From NCBI GenBank assembly GCA_034687125.1, contig JAQGBZ010000072.1:124001-188000 (forward strand): a stretch of 64,000 nucleotides of DNA, written 5' to 3'. The DNA is from Neelides folsomi. Its lineage: Eukaryota > Arthropoda > Collembola > Neelipleona > Neelidae. Below, piece after piece: positions 57,217-64,000 of the stretch (its first letter is position 1; each line of letters starts with the position of its first letter). A program made the translations under genes and the position numbers. The notes below the pieces were generated by a model. That model saw only the letters and a program-made list of their open reading frames with translations, was not told where the DNA came from and ran no database searches.

Positions 57217-60200
57217 CTAATAAGGCCCTTTCCCAAAGCCCCTTGTGATCGGTCCTCCCCTGGAATGTGGGCGAGAACGGCGAGCAGATTGTGATTGACC
57301 AACCCCTCGTGTTAATTGGCGAAACATTTGAGGACCAGGATCAGGAATAGGATTAGAAAGAATAGGATTAGGACGTGAGATAAGACCACCTCGACCACCA
57401 CCACGACCTGGTCGTCCAGGAGGAGCCAAACCGCCACTTGAAGAAGACGACGATGTGGGTTGATCCCAAACAATCGGAGTTGGTCTCACGCGATGTTGTT
57501 GTGGCGGAGGAGCCTCGCCCCCACTTCCTTGACCACCACTCGAAGGTGTTGGGCTCAAAGCACGAAACGATGAGGATGTTGTGGGTTGTTGTTGCTGCTG
57601 CTGTTGTTGATGTTGTTCTTGTTGTTGGAGGTGCTGCTGTTGTTGAGGAACTGAGGAAGCTCCGTCCAATTTATCTTCATCAGATGAGGTCACAGAGGAT
57701 TCAAACCGCCCTCCTGGCATCGAAACTGACCCAGAGAAACCTTTAGTTCCTATATGAATTACAATTCCTCCTCTATGGTAGTTCATTCAAGAGGAAAAGG
57801 AAGCTGAAGAATTCCAAATTACCTTCTTTTTATTAGTGAAATACAACTGAATAGATAACAAGCACATATGAAGATCATGCATTTGTCATGCTCTTCATAA
57901 AAAACTAGCCCGAAAAATTATATATTTATATAGAACAAAAGCAAAATGTAATAGTCTTATTTACCTACAATGCATAGAAAAAGAAGGGAGACAATGAAGA
58001 AGGGTAGGGGAAATGTTACAGGTGTTTACCTTCACTCGTCTGAGACTCTTGAACCTGTGGTAAATGTAATTCACTTCTACTTCCTTCAATCATTTCTCGT
58101 CCTGTGTCAGCGTCCATTGAAGAATCAAGAACTGATGTGATGGTTATGGCAGGAATTTCACGACTCTCATGCGATCGAGCTACATTGTTTGAACTACTTG
58201 GGTGAATATCACTCATTTCATGTTCTCCTTGTTCGATTTGATCCAGTTCTCCAGTTTCAGCTTCAAAGACATTACCAACTAATTTGAATTTCATTCATAT
58301 AAGATTTTTGTAAATTGATTAATCTTTAGTTTTTGTGTATTAATTGTAATTACCAGGTGGAGATATTTGTAGAGGAGTTGTAGGAACACTTCTACCAGTT
58401 CCGTCATCATATTGGATCATTTGAAAATCAACTCTTGTGTCTTCAAGCCCAGCTGGAAGTATTTATTAAAAATAATTAATTTATATCTCATATTGGAAAA
58501 TTGTAATTTAATAGTAAATTTTAATTTACTTGAAGATCCCGATGGAGTTGGAGCATCAGCCTGTGAACTGAAAATGAATCTTCCTTGAGTAGGAAGCTGT
58601 GGTGAACTCACAGCCTCTGCAAATCCATCGTTTCTTCTTGGAACAAATAATATTGGGGTGCTAGGAACAATACTGTCGTCGCCATATGCCATCACATCGT
58701 CCCCAAACTGAAATATTGGTTCATTAATTTCATTTTCTATAATTATAAATGACACAAGGTCAAGTGTATCATACAATAAGCATTTTAATATAAACTAAAC
58801 GAACTTGATGGAAGTGTGTCTGCCTGAACGGTGCCACACGTTGGTTCCCCAAATTCCTAAGATGTCCCATTGGCCTACTCACACCTGAGACACTATGTGG
58901 CGACCCTGATGAAATATTCACAGAACTCGGGACTTCGAGCAAATCTTCAGGACAAAATCAATTTATTAACAATCACATAAATTACTGGATAAAGTAATAA
59001 ATATAAAGAAATGCAAGAACACAATGAATATCAGTAGAGTATTTTATTCTAACCAATTTGATTTGACTCGCTTGGCTGATTTCTCTCTAATTCAATAAGG
59101 CTCTGCTCTTCCAAATCGTTATCTAAGAACATTTTCAACAATTACAATAAAAATCAAACAAGATATTCATAAATACATACATAATTTTGAAAAAAACTAC
59201 CTCTCTGAGCTTGATTGCGAGTATCGGCATGGTCTGTTGACCGCCCCAAGCTGCTGGCATCTCTATCTTGGCTTCCCATATCATCGAGACTCTCTGCTTC
59301 CTAAAAACAAAGATGAAATTATAACTAAATTTTTATTAATTTTTTTATTGTAACTGTTAAAAAAGTTATAAAAGTTAATAAAAAGGAAAAATTATTTGAT
59401 TACCCTTCCTTCCATCGACATTGGATAAATGTCATCGTCTTCTTCTTCTTGATCTTCTCCAATTGGAAATGCTCCATCCTCGTTCTCATCATCGTCTTCT
59501 CCTTCATCGTCCTCTTCTACTTCTTCTTCTTCAACTTCTTCTTCAAGCTCTTCGTCCAACTCCTCTTCATCTTCCTCATCGTCGTCTTCCATTTGAGCTT
59601 GTTTCCTCATTGCCTGTTTGATCGCATGTCGATACTAAACAAAAAATTCATTTTGTAAAACTTATTTGAATCATTTAATGATTAAAATATGATAATTTAA
59701 TTATTTATCTAATAATACCTGCATCTGCACTTGTTCTTCTCCACCATCATCTTCGGAATCAGAGTCAATAACAATTACATCAGAATCATCATCATCAAGT
59801 CGTCGACTTCCTTCAACTTCCGCAAGAGCCCCAACAAGTTGTTTCAATTCAGATGTGTCTGAATGCGGTTCTTGTTCTTCGAGCTCATCATATGATTGTG
59901 ATTGCCCTTGGTCAGCTTCTTGGTCAAATTCTCTTCCATGTTCTCCATCGTGCTCTTGTTGGTGAGCCATTGGTTCTGCTTCACGATCAACTGAGAACGG
60001 AATATTAATTCGTGTTCTCTTTAATTCTGGTTCTGGAGTTTCTTCTTGTGATGTTTCAGCCTAATTAAAATTAATAAATATAATTTTTGTAAAAATTAAT
60101 TAGAATCATAAAATAAAATAAAACTTACTTCATTATCTCTTCCTCTCTTCCCACTCGTCGATGGTCTAACAGATGTAGAAGTTGAAGGTGAAGGCTCCTC

Positions 60201-63200
60201 TAAATTTCCTCTATTTATATTTGGAGCAGAGGAAGGTCCCTTGGTTGAAGAAGATTGCTGAACTTCATCTTGAACATTTGATCTAAGTGGTGCAACGGCA
60301 GTCATCGGCTGATGACTCGAAGGTTCCGATGAAGAGACTTGTTCAGATGAATCTCCCATTTCCATCTCTTCTCGTACATTTCCATGAGTTGATGAAGTTG
60401 AAGGATCTTCATGAGAAATCGTCGTACTGGAAGTTGATTCCCTTTCGTTAGACGAAGCTTGAGGAGTCGACTGAGGTGCGACAGTGTGGGACGGAGTAAC
60501 AGTTCCAGTTCCAATCGTGGCGCTCATCGTTGTTGCAATCGTGACAGCAGGAGTTGGCTGCACAGTCGCTTGCCTTACATTTGTTGAATTGGTCACCATC
60601 GAGGTAGAAGTGGATGTTGGAGGCAAAACTTGAACTTCATCTCCACCTCCCACAGTTGACTGGTCAGGGGTTGAAGTTGAAACTTGAGCTTGGCTCACTG
60701 GAGCCACAAAACTCTGAGGTTGTTGTGGTTGTTGCTGTTGTTGTTGTTGTTGTTGTTGTTGTTGTGGCTGTTGCTGTTGAGCTTGAACTGGTTGAACTGA
60801 CTGTGATTGGGGTGTTGGAGCAATTCCAGCCCCAGTTGGAATTACAGTAGCTTTCCTCTGAAGGGACATTGGACGAATGCTGGCAGTGAGTGGAGGTCTT
60901 GAACCCGAGGAAGGCGATTGCCCAGTGTTTTGTTTCATCGATTGGGAAGATCCGGCAATTGGTTTAATGTTGGCCTTTGGTGGCTCAACCGCTGGTTTTT
61001 CAACCTTAGGTTTATCCGGTTTAGGTTGTTGTGTTTGGAATTTAAATTGCTTTTCTAACACCAAACTCCTCTGATTCGCAATCTCAAGCTCACGCTTCAA
61101 TCTTTCATTTTCTTGAGATAATTCAGTGTTTCGGGCATTTACATCCGAAGGTCCAGCTCCACTTTCGTTTCTCAACTCTCGGTTCTCTTTTTCAAGTTTT
61201 TGGCTTCGAGCTTCATATTGAGACTTCAAGGCTAATGTAAGAAAATAAGTTTTATTATTTTACTTTTGTCATAAATATAAGTATTTTTATGCACTCGTAA
61301 TATATGTATGGGCAATATTATTTATGAGTAAAAATCTAATTTTTTTTAAATTCTTACCATTAAACCTTACACTCGCTTCAGTTAATTCCGTTTGCAAGTT
61401 CTCAAACTTGCTTTTAAATTCGTGTAACTCAGATTCCATAACACTTTTCTGTTGGTTGGCATTATTCAACTTCATTTGAACGGCCTTCATGGCGTTCTTT
61501 GCTCTATCTTCCCTTAAACTGCAATCGCTCTTCACCGTTTCAACTTCTTGTTTCATCTTTGCAAACTCCTCTGAGAGCTTCGAGTCGCTTGGAATTTCCT
61601 CTTTCTTTGGAATGATTCCATCATCAGCAGTTAACGTCGTCGCATCGGCTGTTTCTTTCTCATTTCGTTTAGTTTCCGATTCTTTTAACTCCTCAACTTC
61701 CTTCTTGTATTTCCTTGCAATATTTTTAATTTGTTTTACACTATTCGCATTAAGCTCGACAAGTTTATCTTTATCAACCAATTCAATCTTCATTTTGTTA
61801 ATTTCGTCATTTCGCTTATTTAATTCAGTGTTAAGACCCTCGACTGTCTTTCTCAGAGCTTCGAGTTCGCGAGTTAATTTATTTTTCTCCTCTGTGACTT
61901 TAACCTTTTCTTCCTCTTGCGTCTTCTTTTCTGAAAGTAGATTCAAGTTTCCAGTTTGGGTTGAACTAAGTTGGGTTGTAAGAGTTGTAATTTGTTGCTT
62001 CAACTTCTGAGCCTCGACTAATTGCTTACGATTTTGCTCATTGAGAAGAGCTACTTGTTTATGAAGATTATTATTCTCCACTTGAACTTTCTTGACTTCT
62101 TCAGGATTAATTTTACTATTCTTTTCAATAAGGGCCGAAGCTCTCGTACGCCAGCGAGTAGCTTCTTGTTTCAAAGAATAATTCTCAGTATTAAGAGTTT
62201 CGCATTTGCTCTCAATCTCAGCATTTTTGTTTCTTAAAGGTCCAATCTCGCTTTCGACTTTCTCTATTAGCTTTTTGAGCTCTTCATTCCTCTCTATTGC
62301 TTCCTTGTTTTCTTCTCTCAGCATTCTAAAAACGTAAAATAGTTAGTAGTTAAGTACTAGGCACACATTGTGTTATACATAGGATATAATGCAATTTATC
62401 GTACCTGTTACTGTCAGTCAACGCACTCAAGGTTTCAACTTTTCTAAGAAGGTCATTGTGCTTCGCAGATGTAATGCTCGTAATTTGTGTTTTGTCCTGG
62501 AAATCAACAAGATCTTTCTTCGTCTCTTCCCACTTCTTCTCCATGAACTTCAATTGAGTTTCCATTCGTTGAACGGCCGCCTCGGCCATTTCAACCTTGG
62601 TATTCGCAATGTCCTTTTCTCTTCTTAAATATCTCACGAGCTAAAACGATGAAAAAATAAATAATAATTATTGCTTAATATTTGTTAATTATGTCGCTAG
62701 CATATTATTTAAATTATATTAATAAATGTTATTAATTACCTGAAGCCATTGATCAGAGCTTGTCGGATCACTTTCACTGAACGAACACTCTCCAATGGAA
62801 GTGTTCATGGAAGTATCGTGGCTCTGCCTCAAAGAATTCATTTGAGTCGAGAGGGAAATAAGTTGAGTTTGAAGTGTTTCATTCAGAGACGTCACTTCTT
62901 TCATGTTATTCCTCATCACATCGAGTTCCGTAGCCAAAGAAGCAATCTGCATGTCGGTTGAACTCTTTATTCCATTCAATGCTTCTTCAGCCACCATCCG
63001 TCTCTTTTCTTCTTCTAACACTCGTTTCCTCAAACTATCCAACTCGGATTTGATCTCTCCACCACTTTGAAGTTCTTGAGCTTTTTGAGAAATTTCCTTC
63101 TCGTACTTTTCTCGCATTTCCACACACATTTCCCTTTGAGAATCAAGATCTGTCTTGAGCCCACAATTCTCTTCAATAATTCCAATCATCTTGGAATTGG

Positions 63201-64000
63201 CTGTTTGGAGTTCTCGCTTCATTCGAGTCAACTCTTCTTCCAAATGATCCGACTTTCCTTTTACTTCTCCTTGAATTGCATCTCGTTCTTCTTTCAATTT
63301 CGCATTTTCCTTCTCAGCAACATCAAGTCTCGTTTGAATATCTCTTATAATGTCATCTTTTCCTTCAAGTCTCTCTTTCAGTTCTTCATTTACAACATCA
63401 GCGACTCTCTTGGATGAATCAATTTGATCCTCCATAGACTTGCTGAGTTTTTTATATTCTTCCAGGTTCTCTTGAGCAACTTCGAGTTGTTGTTTCAAAG
63501 CTCGGATCTCGGTTTGAGCATCGATGAGCTTCAAATTCATCTCTTTGGTCTTCTTATCAAGAGCGATTTTCATCGGATGAAGGATTTCACTCTGAGACTC
63601 GGCTAATGTTGGGCTAGCCAGATTACCAGTTCCTTGGCCTCTGCCGGTCAAGATATTAATCTTGGAGAGCATTTCTTCGATTTCGCTCCTCTGGGCTCGA
63701 ATGACTTCCCTTGCTTCTTCAAGCTCATTCTTATTAGAAATAAAATCGTCTTGATCGGATTTCAGCTTCTCTTGTAGTTCTTTATTTGATTTATCCCAAG
63801 CAGTGACTGTATCTTTGAATCGATTGTTGTCACTCTCACATTTTCTCCTGTAGACGTTGAGCTCTTCGGTCAAAGCTTTAACTTCATTCTCCAATTTCAT
63901 TTTAATTCCAGAGGAATTCATTTCTAAATTATTTTTAATTTCTTCAATGTTAATCTCTAGAACTTTTTGGGTCGTGTGCTGACGATAAAGAAGATCGCGC
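57217..64000 (-). CDS. TPR: Nucleoprotein TPR (Megator), C-terminal 13 exons, truncated by the window edge
   Basis: Long coiled-coil protein of the nuclear-pore basket, with roles in mRNA export and the spindle checkpoint. Exons (5' to 3'): >64000-62740, 62640-62405, 62325-61358, 61231-60129, 60060-59719, 59634-59404, 59300-59201, 59122-59054, 58944-58805, 58707-58530, 58452-58354, 58278-58030, 57749-57217; all junctions hold frame, giving 1835 aa here. Exons to about 61100 are heptad-rich coiled coil containing the family block LVRYLRREKDIANTKVEMAE and SNRMLREEN. Downstream comes a Ser/Thr/Gln-rich linker, a candidate basic nuclear localisation signal (PELKRTRI), a long Asp/Glu tract (59404-59634), the TPR block PILFVPRRNDGFAEAV and SVPTTPLQI, and a C-terminus rich in RGG/RG. 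The N-terminal ~500 residues lie beyond 64000. Confidence 0.96.
57586..57646 (-). repeat. Poly-glutamine codon repeat in the last TPR exon
   Basis: Interrupted CAA/CAG run on the coding strand giving two glutamine clusters broken by His, Leu and Glu. Likely length-variable between individuals. Confidence 0.8.
60719..60780 (-). repeat. Poly-glutamine codon repeat in the TPR linker
   Basis: Nearly pure CAA runs on the coding strand (GTT on the plus strand) encode more than 12 consecutive glutamines within a Gln/Pro-rich segment. Confidence 0.85.

Noticed and set aside
61489-62010. 173-codon plus-strand frame rich in Ser/Phe/Leu
   Set aside because: Antisense shadow of the TPR coiled coil; Lys/Glu codons read backwards give Phe/Leu/Ser.

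Overview
This is an AT-rich, intron-containing animal nuclear segment. Exons end in GT/AG, most introns of the compact genes are about 55-400 bp, and every protein is a metazoan family member. The AP-2 DNA-binding region reads like arthropod AP-2 proteins, and a tektin-2 gene implies cilia or flagellated sperm. A small-genome arthropod or related protostome is my best guess; the species cannot be read from the window. Gene models below were spliced by hand, and exon phases were checked so that every complete model closes in frame.

Layout: (1) 288-9454 (+) transcription factor AP-2, 5 exons, 307 aa. (2) 9455-14762, AT-rich intergenic DNA holding a ~2.1 kb element with ~170 bp inverted repeats around a 42-bp minisatellite. 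(3) 14763-37078 (-) supervillin, 22 coding exons, 2043 aa, with introns up to 7 kb. (4) 39916-41489 (+) cytochrome c1. (5) 42218-43407 (-) ubiquitin E2 variant (UBE2V/Mms2). (6) 43796-46489 (+) PRMT7, head-to-head with UBE2V. (7) 47167-49581 (+) tektin-2. (8) 50915-51745 (-) a small secreted PDGF/VEGF-like growth factor. (9) 54036-55968 (-) EED, the Polycomb WD40 protein. (10) 57217-64000 (-) nucleoporin TPR (Megator), cut off by the right edge.

The genes are mostly unrelated housekeeping, developmental and cytoskeletal genes. The block from 39.9 to 64 kb is compact, with UBE2V and PRMT7 sharing a 388-bp divergent promoter region and two tail-to-tail pairs. AP-2 and supervillin instead carry multi-kilobase introns that look purine-rich on the transcribed gene's coding strand. 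No tRNA, rRNA, CRISPR array or prokaryotic feature was seen.

The points most worth a second look are the inverted-repeat element with promoter-like arms, a dense array of [GSP]-I-L-[KR] motifs in supervillin, a growth factor lacking one conserved cysteine, an AP-2 with a short acidic N-terminus, and a tektin-2 with a degenerate signature nonapeptide. I found no clear evidence of a wholly new multi-gene system.
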